This document shows positions 12,401 to 21,264 of a stretch of DNA of 64,000 nucleotides, piece after piece. This stretch comes from Arenicola marina (Eukaryota; Annelida; Polychaeta; Arenicolidae). The notes below the pieces were generated by a model. It did no database searches and was not told the DNA's origin. It saw only the letters and a list, made by a program, of their open reading frames with translations. Location of the stretch: NCBI GenBank assembly GCA_964019135.1, contig OZ025249.1:14533088-14597087 (forward strand), in the 5' to 3' direction. Both the position numbers and the translations under genes were made by a program. Position 1 is the stretch's first letter; each line of letters begins with the position of its first letter.

Positions 12401-15400
12401 CCATCTGCGGCGTCTTCATAGGTAAGTATGGCTGTGGCGATCCTTCCACAGTACCACCACACTAAAATGTTCATGGCTAACCCGGTAACCAATCTTAGAC
12501 CAATCATCTTACAATCTTGTACAAAAGTATTCTCTGACATATCCCTCCGGTAGGCTTCGTGGAATGGTCACTAATACGATAAAGTCTGATCTACCCCCCA
12601 CTCCCTCCATCCCCTCCACTTAATATGTACTAACGTTGACAGTAGTACAATAATTGTGTCCCATACAAAAGAAATACTTGCTCTCTGCTAATAATCACTC
12701 ATATTACAACATGATGTGGCTTAATACATACAGCCTGTCATGAAGGACCTTTGTAGATGAATAGATTCTGATTGTTCTCGATTTGGTTAAGATTGTCTCA
12801 CATGTTGCACACCTGATTCCCCATGTGTGTATCTTGACCGGGAAAAGCGCAGTTATGAACAAAGGGCCGGTCTACAAACCATGGTGCACGACTGCGTCTC
12901 AATCGCGAACTTATTTTTTGGTGGCTCCTGTGCTAGCGACCTTCTTGGTCTTCATGGGAGTTCCCAGAGTGAGAATTTATCTTGGTTTGCATTTCGTGTT
13001 TGTATTGGTTCTTGCTCAAATAAATTATATTGAATCTGAATCTTTTGATGAAACTATTGCATTTGGACATAAAGATATGAACAGGATTTTGCTTCTTGGC
13101 ATGGTTAAGGTCAACTTAACCCCATCAGTGGTCGATATATTGAGCATTGAGTTAATATTGGGAGCTTTGTGATGGTTTTTTGACCATAGTGCTACATGAT
13201 TCATGGTGCTCTAAAACATCTGTATCCCATACTCTATAGGGCTGTTAAATAACCTTGATCGTTATTACTTGGCGTGCATGTGTTGTTATTTTGAAACGTA
13301 ACTAAGCCGTATCGTTTATACGTTATAGGTTGGCGTTCTTGCACGAAGTAGATACGTAAATCCGCAGCGCTGTTTGACATATGCTTGCTCGCTTATCACG
13401 TTACTCCCGTGAGTCTGCAGCTCGTTTTCCCCCGATAATAATACAAGGAACACCGTAGGTGGAGATACTTGGCCAATTTATTTGACGTGCGGTCAAGGCT
13501 TAAACATCCGCCTTGACCGCCTAAAACTCTACCATGGCGTAAGGTGGGGCTACAACCGGCCAACTCAAGATGGATTAACAGAATACGATAAAAGCAGTTT
13601 GCAAACAAATACACATTACAAGATACTTAACAAGTACAACTGTCTTACAAAGGGATGGTGGGTGGGCTTCGCAGGAAAAAATCCGCTCTTCTTAAAGTTT
13701 ACTGCCTGAATGACGCTATCCGCTATCCAAACAATTAACGCGCGCGGCTTGCCGTATGCTTCGAAAGAGACGCCCCCCACCACCCTCCCCCGCGCAGACA
13801 CGAACCTCATACATGCACATACCTTGCAGTACAAATCTATAGGCTATATTAATGGCATTGAGGGGCAAGACGGTATAAATGTCCTTACGTGTTTAACCCG
13901 TAAGTATCGATTTAGACTAGCGAAGTACAGAAAAGTTCATTCTCGCTAAAATAATTAAATACAAATTTATTGGATAGGCTACAATACCAGCAAAATGTGT
14001 AATAGTTGAATAATAACAGTGGTCGGTAGTCAAGACTAAATAATGTACATTTGTGCCACGCTTGGCGAAACTTTACATTTTCCAGCTTTCCCTCGTAATA
14101 ACGGCGAGAACGTGACTCGCGGGAGTGTGGGGAGTTCGTCCGTGGGGGTCGTCTGGGAGCAGAACAAGAACCTACCTGAGGGAGCGGAGACTCACTACGG
14201 CTACCGGATCAGCTACAGTACTAGTGGCTCCGGCGACAGTAACGGTCCGGACGTCCCGCATAGCAGTGGCGACACCTGGCGAATGGAAACCATCTCCGGT
14301 CTGACACCCAACACCATCTATGACTTTAAAGTGGAGCAGTACAGGACCTGGGGCGGTGTGAGAGAGAACGGAGACACTTTGGACGGACCATCAGTCACGA
14401 CCCTGTCACAACCCAGTGAGTTTAACACCTGGATATAATGAAGAGTTATCTTTTCGTATACAGCCATTAGTGTTACCGCCCCATGTTATTGTTCACCGGT
14501 GAATCTCGATAACCGAGTACAGTTCCTCTTGCAATGTTTGCTATAATATCCCAGCTTACTTGCTTATGGACGATATGAATGATCGTTATAAGACGGCATT
14601 AAAACCTGTAGACGTACCATGGTGGCAAGGCATCAGTTGGAACCTGCTATGTAGTTAACGAACGAGCTGAATTAAAGTACGGGACTCGACAACGTCGCTT
14701 TTGATTGTGAATAGCCTTTCACACACTTGTGTGTTGAAGCAATTAATGCTGTTAAACCATCAATGCATTTTGCGCACTGAATCTTCTGATGGTGTCGGTC
14801 CAACATTTCTAACTATGATCATGATTGTTTGTACAACAACAAGTTTCTTTTCATATTTCTTGATGCTCCAAATTGTAGGTGCGTCCCCGACGACAAAACT
14901 CCCACCACTCACGGAAGGTGAGTGACGCCCCTAACCAAGTTAGTTATCTAAATGTTATACTGTCTGTAGTTATGATTGTCGCTATGTGGTGTAGATTTGT
15001 TTATCCTTCTTGACATGCACAACTTATTGTTTTAGAGTGTACCCCAATTCCGACCTTCTAATTTTGTCTCTCGTATTTCTGCCCTGATCAGCAACTGTCC
15101 ACCGGCAGCTTGTGATGTGACGGATCGAAAATATGAAACTCAATGCCGAAATGTAAATAGACGCATAAGGACAGCGTTTGGGGGTGTAACGCCAATTGTT
15201 ATCACTGTCTTCAAAATTCAATGTGGAACCATGCCAGAATTAAACGTAACTCACCACTGAGAAGATAATCTTGACAGTTGATCGAAATCGCGATTTTTGG
15301 CGGTGGTGTCGTTGTGTTTACCTTGAGCGATCAATAGCGAACTACCAACAAACAAAAATGCCTCACATTTCTGTGTGCACCAATTAGCTGTTGTAGATAC

Positions 15401-16305
15401 GTCCCCTGTGACAACGCCCTTACGTCTCACGAAAGGTAAGCGAAGCTGCTAACCAATTTCGTACTTTGAACGATAGATAATTTTTCGTTCCTTAATTATG
15501 ATATATTATTGTAAATGATAACAAATAAGGTATAACTGCGCGTACCGTTTGGCAAGCTTCTCTTGACTAAAATAGATCCCTTTGATTGAACACGTGTATC
15601 TTTTCTCTCCATAGCCATCAATATTGATTTGCTATCGATATTTATATTTGTTATATCCGTCATGACATTGGTACCGCTACTACATGTCTCTACTTTTCGC
15701 GTTACTCAGAAGATACCACAGTCTTTCCCTTCGCCTTGCTGGGCTGTGCTGTGGTCGTCATGGTGATCCTGGGTACGGCGCTGGTCGTGGCCGTCGTCAG
15801 GCACCGTGGATGTCGCGGGGTCTTCAACCCGTCTCCAAACAAACAACGATCAACGTCGGTGGAGATCCCGTCAGCTGAGGACACAAGGCGATCCACAGCG
15901 CCACCTAGCGAGCCGGCCGGGGTACCAAGCGAATTTATTCGCCACGGGAACATGGAGGGTGGCTACGAAACCCTAGGGGAAAGGGTTCGTATATATTTTA
16001 ACTTCAAATAGGAGAAGTATCATGCAACTTATTATGAATGACCGCAGAAGGAGTGGCGTTATGGGGTTGTATTAAAGCGATGAGTCGACATGCATGGCCT
16101 GTACATATATTATAAATATTCATGAATTCCGACTATATCACAAAAGAAACCTGTTTTTCTCGCCACCTGCCCTTTCGACGCTATGGGGCTTGTAAGTGCA
16201 TAATTATTCACTCGCACATTTTATCACATCTTTTCAATTATACAGGATCCCGAGTACGTCAATCCGGGAACAATATACGCTGACATCAGGGATCCCAGTA
16301 CCTGA
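3369..16305 (+). CDS. Type I receptor: EGF-like / F-type-lectin-like / EGF / FN3 / TM / tyrosine-motif tail (11 exons, 560 aa)
   Basis: Exons: 3369-3447, 8025-8177, 9451-9675, 11087-11329, 11779-11865, 12269-12421, 14086-14415, 14879-14917, 15397-15435, 15710-15984, 16246-16305. They total 1683 nt, giving one open frame of 560 codons plus stop. All sites are GT-AG; introns 1-9 are phase 1 and intron 10 is phase 0 with a weak GTTCGT donor. Residues: 1-26 signal peptide, 27-77 EGF-like, 78-233 F-type-lectin/F5-8-like, 234-262 Cys-rich, 263-313 EGF-like, 314-423 FN3, 424-449 Thr/Pro stalk, 455-479 transmembrane, 480-560 cytoplasmic. The tail has Y535 (YETL), Y545 (YVNP, a pYxN Grb2-type site) and Y552 (TIYADI, ITIM-like). 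No kinase or phosphatase domain follows. Family knowledge suggests a surface recognition receptor signalling through SH2 proteins; the ligand is unknown. Exon 1 is chosen because its Met follows a good context (AACATGG), it encodes a hydrophobic leader, and its phase matches exon 2. Three broken relatives lie downstream. Confidence 0.78.
3905..7805. repeat. 3.9-kb minisatellite in receptor intron 1 with 1118-bp higher-order repeat
   Basis: Roughly 150 units of 23-27 bp. The main types are a 26-bp unit (ACCACGTCGACAGCCAGTG core) and a 27-bp unit (GCCACGTCGAACGCCAGTG core). From about 5282 the pattern of variants repeats at an offset of 1118 bp (5282-6399, 6400-7517, then a partial copy). The long minus-strand open frames across it arise because the units lack stop codons there. 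Confidence 0.95.
8025..8177 (+). CDS. Receptor exon 2: EGF-like module
   Basis: 51 codons, phase 1-1, with eight cysteines in the order ACLFG, SDCEFTCHC, DACDPDTGVC, ECAED, EACQIG. The pattern resembles laminin-type/MEGF EGF modules. Close copies occur at 31404-31556 (+) and 35830-35982 (-). Confidence 0.8.
   Translation, partial: APVCSGRLRTVNSRVTVPVATPVIRTRESVRTSVLRTVLVCSPGAERPVR
8707..9430 (+). repeat. 41-bp tandem array in receptor intron 2
   Basis: About 18 copies of a unit containing GACGGGACGAGGGGCGGCC and TACAGTTGTTATATTC. It stops about 20 bp before the exon 3 acceptor. The G-tracts are dense enough to form G-quadruplexes on the plus strand. Confidence 0.92.
9451..9675 (+). CDS. Receptor exon 3: F-type-lectin/F5-8-like domain, N-terminal half
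   Basis: 75 codons, phase 1-1: GNVARDKDTNQTR, YAVDGTVVDS, CAHPDAS, then MWTVDLGGDYVIHNVTVFN. The WxVDL strand followed by VTVFN is the core of fucolectin/galactose-binding folds. Copies at 32544-32768 (+) and 34448-34672 (-) have the same length and boundaries. Confidence 0.8.
11087..11329 (+). CDS. Receptor exon 4: F-type-lectin-like domain, C-terminal half
   Basis: 81 codons, phase 1-1. It continues exon 3 with FLADFDVVVTGG, ISCDAHPIGRYVIIEKT and the closing strand LMTLCEVVVTG typical of fucolectin-related domains. I do not see the canonical fucose-binding Arg-Gly-Asp-Cys-Cys segment, so sugar binding cannot be assumed. No counterpart of this exon was found in the downstream copies. Confidence 0.78.
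11538..11778 (+). repeat. 46-bp tandem array of 3' splice sites before exon 5
   Basis: TTCCACAG recurs with its AG ending at 11545, 11591, 11640, 11686, 11732 and 11778 (spacings 46, 49, 46, 46, 46). Each unit holds a pyrimidine-rich stretch, the acceptor and a copy of the first ~20 nt of exon 5. The last acceptor is the one used in the gene model. Confidence 0.9.
11779..11865 (+). CDS. Receptor exon 5: short Cys-rich module
   Basis: 29 codons, phase 1-1, with six cysteines (CGQCRNC, GCRSCSAYG, PQCKE). Its 5' end is the template of the upstream 46-bp splice-site array. Confidence 0.72.
12269..12421 (+). CDS. Receptor exon 6: MEGF-type EGF-like module
   Basis: 51 codons, phase 1-1: CDVGTYGLNCAESCTGRC, CSPSDGSCPGGCQEWYTG, ICGVF. 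This is the classic MEGF/scavenger-receptor EGF spacing. Confidence 0.82.
12905..13045 (+). mobile_element. LINE 3'-end fragment in intron 6
   Basis: Matches 62080-62243: both share GGCTCCT-TGCTAGCGACC, a GTCTTCAT/GTCTTAAT segment, and an end reading CTCAAATAAAT(T/G)ATATTGAAT. Such an end is typical of a 5'-truncated non-LTR retrotransposon whose tail is a short repeat rather than poly(A). Confidence 0.65.
14086..14415 (+). CDS. Receptor exon 7: fibronectin type III domain
   Basis: 110 codons, phase 1-1, a complete FN3 in one exon. The B-strand Trp lies in VGVVWEQ, the C-strand in YGYRISYS, and the F-strand signature is ISGLTPNTIYDFKV. Confidence 0.85.
14879..14917 (+). CDS. Receptor exon 8: Thr/Pro stalk mini-exon
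   Basis: 13 codons, phase 1-1, encoding SPTTKLPPLTE. Likely an O-glycosylated juxtamembrane stalk. It is a duplicate of exon 9. Confidence 0.68.
15397..15435 (+). CDS. Receptor exon 9: second stalk mini-exon
   Basis: 13 codons, phase 1-1, encoding TSPVTTPLRLTK. Same length as exon 8, with related sequence at both splice sites (TTGTAG before, CTAACCAA after the donor), so the two arose by local duplication. Confidence 0.68.
15710..15984 (+). CDS. Receptor exon 10: transmembrane segment and proximal tail
   Basis: Starts phase 1 and ends phase 0. A hydrophobic helix of about 25 residues (FPFALLG through LVVAVV) is followed by the stop-transfer RHRGCR. A Ser/Pro-rich tail then ends in GGYETLGER. 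If the weak donor were not used, translation would run nine codons further to a stop at 16009-16011, giving a tail without the last two tyrosines. Confidence 0.8.
16246..16305 (+). CDS. Receptor exon 11: terminal tyrosine-motif exon
   Basis: Acceptor TATACAG, then 19 codons DPEYVNPGTIYADIRDPST and a TGA at 16303-16305. It supplies YVNP and TIYADI. The alternative phase would give no tyrosine motif and a quick stop, which supports the chosen donor. Confidence 0.68.
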   Translation, partial: DPEYVNPGTIYADIRDPST

Positions 16306-16600
16306 ACCAGGGATCGGTGTACGCTGACATCATTGATCCCAGTGCCTGAACCAGGGATCAGTGTACGCTGACATCATTGATCCCAGTGCCTGAACCAGGG
16401 ATCAGTGTACGCTGACATCAGGAATCCCAGCACCTGAACCACGGATCAGTGTACGATGACATCAGGTTTCCCAGTGCCTAAACCAGGGATCAGTGTACGC
16501 CGACATCAGGGATCCCAATACCTGAACCAGGGATCAGTGTACGCTGACATGAGGAATCCCAGTACCTGAACCAGGGATCAATGTACGACATCATGGATCT
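16246..16600 (+). repeat. 44-bp minisatellite growing out of the last coding exon
   Basis: The GCTGACAT landmark recurs at 16279, 16323, 16367, 16411, 16455, 16499, 16543 and 16587: eight units of exactly 44 bp. The first overlaps the coding end of the receptor. Most later units still spell SVYADI followed by DPS and a stop in one frame. Confidence 0.9.
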
Positions 16601-16605
16601 CATTT

Positions 16606-18116
16606 AATTCGCATATTGGTCGCCACTGATACCAGTTGAAGAAACCTCGGTCGATCAGTGTGGTACAGAATGTGATGCAACCACAATATATGGTATACAA
16701 TATGTCATAACTTTGATGCACAGGTTTAAAACACATTCTTTTGATGGCATCGCTAAATAATATCAAAGATTTGACAATGTATGGTATATACAATTGCGTC
16801 AGAATTATTAAACAGCGATATATTTATTAAAAACGTTTGGGTTGGTTCACAATCTTGTCTATAAGGCTTACCTGAATTTAATTGAGGAGAGAGACAGCAA
16901 CAGTCGAATATTTTATAAGCATCAACATTATAGTTGGCCTGTCTGATATCTGGTTTATAGTTGTTTACGTTGACGTGAGTCCGTTACAAGATATCAAATG
17001 ATTCATGCTTAAAATATAAGGTATGCCAATCGTCTAATTGAATAGACTTTAACATTCACAATTACCATTGTCTGAATGCGTGAATTACATAGCTTCACTT
17101 TGATATGTGTAAAATGTTATTAAATACTTGGACCGGCATGGAAGTTTACATTAGATGAAAAATGTGGAGTGCCGTACTTTTCCATGGATTCCGCATTCCA
17201 ATAACTCTTCTTGGTTGTTCTTGGTTGGGTTGAGGCTGTCTGTTACAGGGCTATTATTTTATTGTTTCATGTTCTGTCGACATTAATCCAAAACTGTTTT
17301 TGTTAATTTCCGCCAAATGTATACCGAAATGAACTGTTTTACATTAAACTAAAACGATATAAACATTTATTTGACATATCTTTGAATGGGTCTGAATTGT
17401 TGTGTCTATCCGGTTCGTGCCTTAGCTACTCCCGTACTGCTAGAGGGTCCTGTTGCCTTTCACTCACTTCAGACAGCCTGTCAGCTAGCGCGATGCGACA
17501 GAAACCACTGTGTGTAATATCTACGCTCGGAATATGACCCTTGCGGTTCATCCTCCGTGCTAGAGAATCACTAGGCTTCTGGCATTCCTGGTCTGATATC
17601 CGGGGCGCAGGGACTTGAGCAACTGTACGTACCTGCTGCAGATGAAATAAAAAAACAGGATTGAAAATGAATGCAAATTGTCTGGGTCTCTTGGCAACAA
17701 AGGCGTCCATCGCACTATTGGCATCACCTTCAAAGTCTTGGTATCCATGCAGAATGGCGAAAGTTATATAAACTGAGAAGTAGTGCGAATGCTGACCATC
17801 AGGGCCGGTTTTCCACGCATTGTACGCTCAGCGCATGTTTTAAAGTTTCGATTAACTTCACGGATTGTCAACCACTCAGCGTCGAGAATTTCAGCCAATC
17901 AGCGTTGAGATGATCACGTTGACTTTATTGTTTGCATTATGACAATGAAGAATGTATGTGTGGCTTGTATGCATGACGTTATGAATGATTGTCTGTTCGC
18001 TAGGTGACGGTAGTGATAATGGAGAACTCGAGAAAGGGCCTTTTTCGCATTCGCTTGGTGGCGCCACTGCGCTGGCGGTCCCAGCAGCGGTTCTCTGTAT
18101 GCTGCCTGCAGATATT
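16606..18116. other. Receptor 3' flank without gene
   Basis: No open frame with recognisable content. 16771-17035 is a conserved flank also present at 53800-54090 (see separate entry). 17400-17900 shows nothing I can identify. Confidence 0.5.
16771..17035 (+). repeat. Receptor-family 3'-flank segment (copy 1)
   Basis: Closely matches the reverse complement of 53800-54090, including AACAGCGATATATTTAT, GAGAGACAGCAACAGTCGA and TCTGATATCTGGTTT. It lies about 0.5 kb after the receptor stop codon, so it may be 3' UTR or a lost downstream exon. In this copy the frame is interrupted. Confidence 0.7.
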
Positions 18117-18325
18117 CAATGTCTGAAGTGGACATCATTTGCGGCCAACGGTCTGCTTCTTCCAGTTCGAACTCACGAAATAGATTATTGTAGTAAATGG
18201 TAGGCGTGAATCATACGCGAGTCATGCTGAAACAATTAGTTTTTATCTGCCTTGTTTTGCTCTTTCACCGGAGCAGACGCCTGTTTTATCTATCTATGTG
18301 CTACACCAACTCAAAAGTGACCGAA
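18117..18325 (+). promoter_or_regulatory. Conserved family 5'-flank segment (orphan copy)
   Basis: Matches 24276-24395 (+) and the reverse complement of about 58520-58720. Shared blocks are CAATGTCTGAAGTGGACATC, CTTCTTCCAGTTCGAA and TAGGCGTGAATCATACG. In the other two places it lies upstream of a receptor signal exon. Here no such exon follows, so this looks like the remnant of another family member. A regulatory role is inferred only from position and conservation. Confidence 0.45.
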
Positions 18326-18469
18326 TTTGAATTGTTTATCCGTTTAGTTCACGAGTGTTTTGATATCGTATTCGAGGTGATCAGTCACATGTGTATTCGT
18401 TGTTGAAAACCTCGTAAAACAAATAATGCTCATACCAACATAAATCATTATTTTGATTGGAACCTATAG

Positions 18470-18525
18470 GGCCGCGGTCCGAACCCCAAGCTCTGAGTGC
18501 TAACGACTGAGCTATGGGGAACCAC
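18470..18525 (-). mobile_element. tRNA-like SINE head (remnant)
   Basis: On the minus strand CCCCATAGCTCAGTCGTTAG (box A) precedes GGGGTTCGGACC (box B), at tRNA-like spacing. The cloverleaf is incomplete, so this is a SINE-type relic rather than a tRNA gene. Confidence 0.5.
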
Positions 18526-20499
18526 TGCAGCGTAGTAGGTAAACATGTTGAATTGCAGATCTATAGGCCATCTGGTCTATCTTCCATGGTTGAGCGTACG
18601 GAATGGCCTACGTGATCGACGCTGCTGAAACAATGGTTCACCCTAACAAGGAAGAACGACCAGCCGGGATAGTCACGACCTGGCACACACACACTGCCCT
18701 TGATGCCTGAGGGAGCGAATGAAAATGGGGATCCTCCACGCCCACAGCAATGCATTGAGTACCCCTCCCTCAGGGTTTATTCTCAACATGTTGAAAGTTG
18801 TTGAACAATCTTAGACGTAAATCTGTTGAGGATAAAGAAACGCGTTTGTATTTTGTTTTTGTTGAATACGTTGACGTCATGTAAATCATGTAAACCAAGG
18901 TGTCAGCCAGATTGAACATGTTGAAGAATTTGACATAAACTTGTTGATGTTTCCCATTTGTTGAGTATAAGAAAATGCGCTGTTAATAGGAGGTTTACGT
19001 TTAAGGTTTATATAAACTGAAACATGTTGAGAATAAATAAAAGCGCTCGTTGTTCTTACGATCTGGCTGGGTAGATGGAAGTACGTATCATCAGTTAGCT
19101 ACGAAGAGGCTCACTAGAGGGCGTTGCTATCTTTTTAATGTACCTTTATCGAAGCCACGCGGTCAACCTCTCATCGGTGAATGAGTGATATACTCTGGGG
19201 AAGGGCACAGGTTGTAACGTGTTTAAGCATTTTGAGGACACGCGACCATATTCTGAGCTGCTTGTGAGGGGTGCGGATGCCCAGGGTGGTGTGGTCGGCT
19301 GGATGGGTGCCGTCCTCTAGATACACCCCCCCCCCCTCCTCCTTTCTCACCCTCTCCAAATCCTTCATTTGGGCTCTGCATGGAAGTCTACCATGGTCCT
19401 CGAGCGTACACGGACAGGATATGGCGGTGGGGCCAGCTAGGGGTTGCAGAGGCGGGAAGGGGGTGGCTGAGGGTTGGCGGAGGGGCGGCGGAAGAGGGTT
19501 GGGGTCGGACCCTAACTAATATACTAAAGACGAGAGGGAATGAAATGGCCATTGGATGCCATTCCGGAAGCCACCTGGCGGTGATGTGGATGACCACGAC
19601 ACATAGAGATAGATCGCAATAACCAGTGTGAATGAGTGCGTAATACAAGACAAAGTACACCGTAGTCCCAGCGACATTGGTATTTTACACCTGCTAATGC
19701 AGCACGGCTTCCCCGAGGAAACATTGATAAAAATTTAAATGGAAATTATTTGCTCACCTATGATTATTTGATATATGCAAATATATAGTGTTCAATAAAC
19801 GAAAAGGCATGTTATTGAGGACAAAAATTTACCAGATCCGTGTATCTCAAGTGTGGATTACGTGTGTACTACGTCATCACATTGCGGACGTCATGGCTGT
19901 GTTGTGCCTTTTAAGATGAATATTGGTTTGATAGCACATTGATAGCATACAGAGTTGGCACAATCAAGCTCAGTCCAGTAGAGCTGAGACCTTTATGTAA
20001 TAGTATAGTTGTATTTCGTTGTATCTTAATTTTGCATACTGTGTCACTCCAATTAGGAGGTGGAGTTTATTCACTTCAATCACATATCTTTTATTCACGA
20101 ATACGGTTATAATATGGCGATGCTTAGAACCGCACTGAAGTTCATAGCACCTATAAAAGCCGAGAATTATTTAGAATAATTAAATAGATATCGGCGGGGT
20201 GGATGCCATTGTCTAATTCTTGTAATTGCATATTGGCCTAATCCACCGCAGGTTTGCGTTTATCCTTGGCATCAAACTAATTTTGTTTCCTAAAAGGGAA
20301 TTGCCGGGTCTCCTTTACATGTGAACCACTGAAACAGTTTTCTTTAAAAAGACGAGGAATTCGGATTTCCCCATGAAATTCATGCTTGGCCCCCACCCAA
20401 CCCCTACGCCCCCCCCCCCCCCGCGCCCCTCCCGATACCTTTCTCACAACCCTCAATCCACAGTTTCCCAACGTACGCCCTTAACCTCGACACGCCCGT
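18526..20499. other. Intergenic stretch, nothing recognised
   Basis: Short open frames only, several crossing C- or G-runs (19325-19335, 20408-20423). No repeats with clear periodicity and no homology to the receptor exons seen. Confidence 0.4.
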
Positions 20500-20605
20500 G
20501 GTAAAACGGAATGTGGGTTGGCAGGGATCCTCTACAGCATATGTCATGTCTGTGTGGTCCCAGGATAACGATCCCATGTCCTTCTTCGCAAAGAGCAAAG
20601 ATTTG
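20500..20605 (+). mobile_element. SINE tail fragment
   Basis: Shares ATGTCTGTG, CAGGATAACGATC and ATGTCCTTCTTCGCAAAGAG with the tails of the tRNA-headed SINEs at 25787 and 56430. Confidence 0.5.
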
Positions 20606-20835
20606 GTGACGGGGATCTAGGAAGTAGGAATCATGCACATCACGACCTATATATGTCTCCAACATGTATATTATGGCAGGATACCGTTGCAATGCCTACA
20701 ATGTCACACATCGCCGAGCGACGCGTGTCATTTCCGCGATGTAACTAATATACAAGTTAAACTATCCTGCCAAGCGAACTAAACCTTTCCAGCAAGTAAG
20801 AAGTGATGTCGTCCGATCACGACACATGACGCAAC

Positions 20836-21264
20836 TTGATCTATGGTCGCACGCCTGGTCGCCTACAGTCCTCTTCGGATAGTGTACGCTTAAACGACAT
20901 ACGGACAGTGATTTGCTCTAAACGCCAACGATACACGACTTCGCACCTATATGTATACACCCCCGGGGGAAGGGGGGGGGGGGATCTCAAGTTAATGGAC
21001 TGCTGGGGACGTGCCGCTGGAATGGGTTACTTTTTCGTGCATTTTGATACACCAATGGGTCCTAAATTATGCACTTTTGGTACCTGCCTGGGTCCACTTT
21101 GGGGAGCGGTTGGGGGGCAAATGGGTCCCCTCAATTTTCGAACTGGAGTAGGGCCGATCCAACAGATTTTCGTCACAGTAGATTTTGCCAATTTCGTGCA
21201 ACTTTCTCAGCTGGTACGTGGATGGGCCCTAATTGTACATAGTTTTTGGTACTTGGATGGGTAA
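20836..21264 (+). repeat. Left-arm terminal segment with a shared open frame
   Basis: About 430 bp matched by the reverse complement of 61169-61495. Both keep an open frame with MDCWGRAAG, GGQMGPLNFRTGVGPIQQIF and TPMGP. No domain is recognised; conservation may simply reflect recent duplication. Confidence 0.5.

Noticed and set aside
15985-16011. Receptor ending in VRIYFNFK by retention of intron 10
   Set aside because: Possible, but the splice to 16246 gives an in-frame exon with two tyrosine motifs. Retained only as an alternative.
19171-20692. Several 60-90-codon open frames on both strands
   Set aside because: Contain homopolymer tracts, have no motifs or splice context, and overlap a SINE tail.
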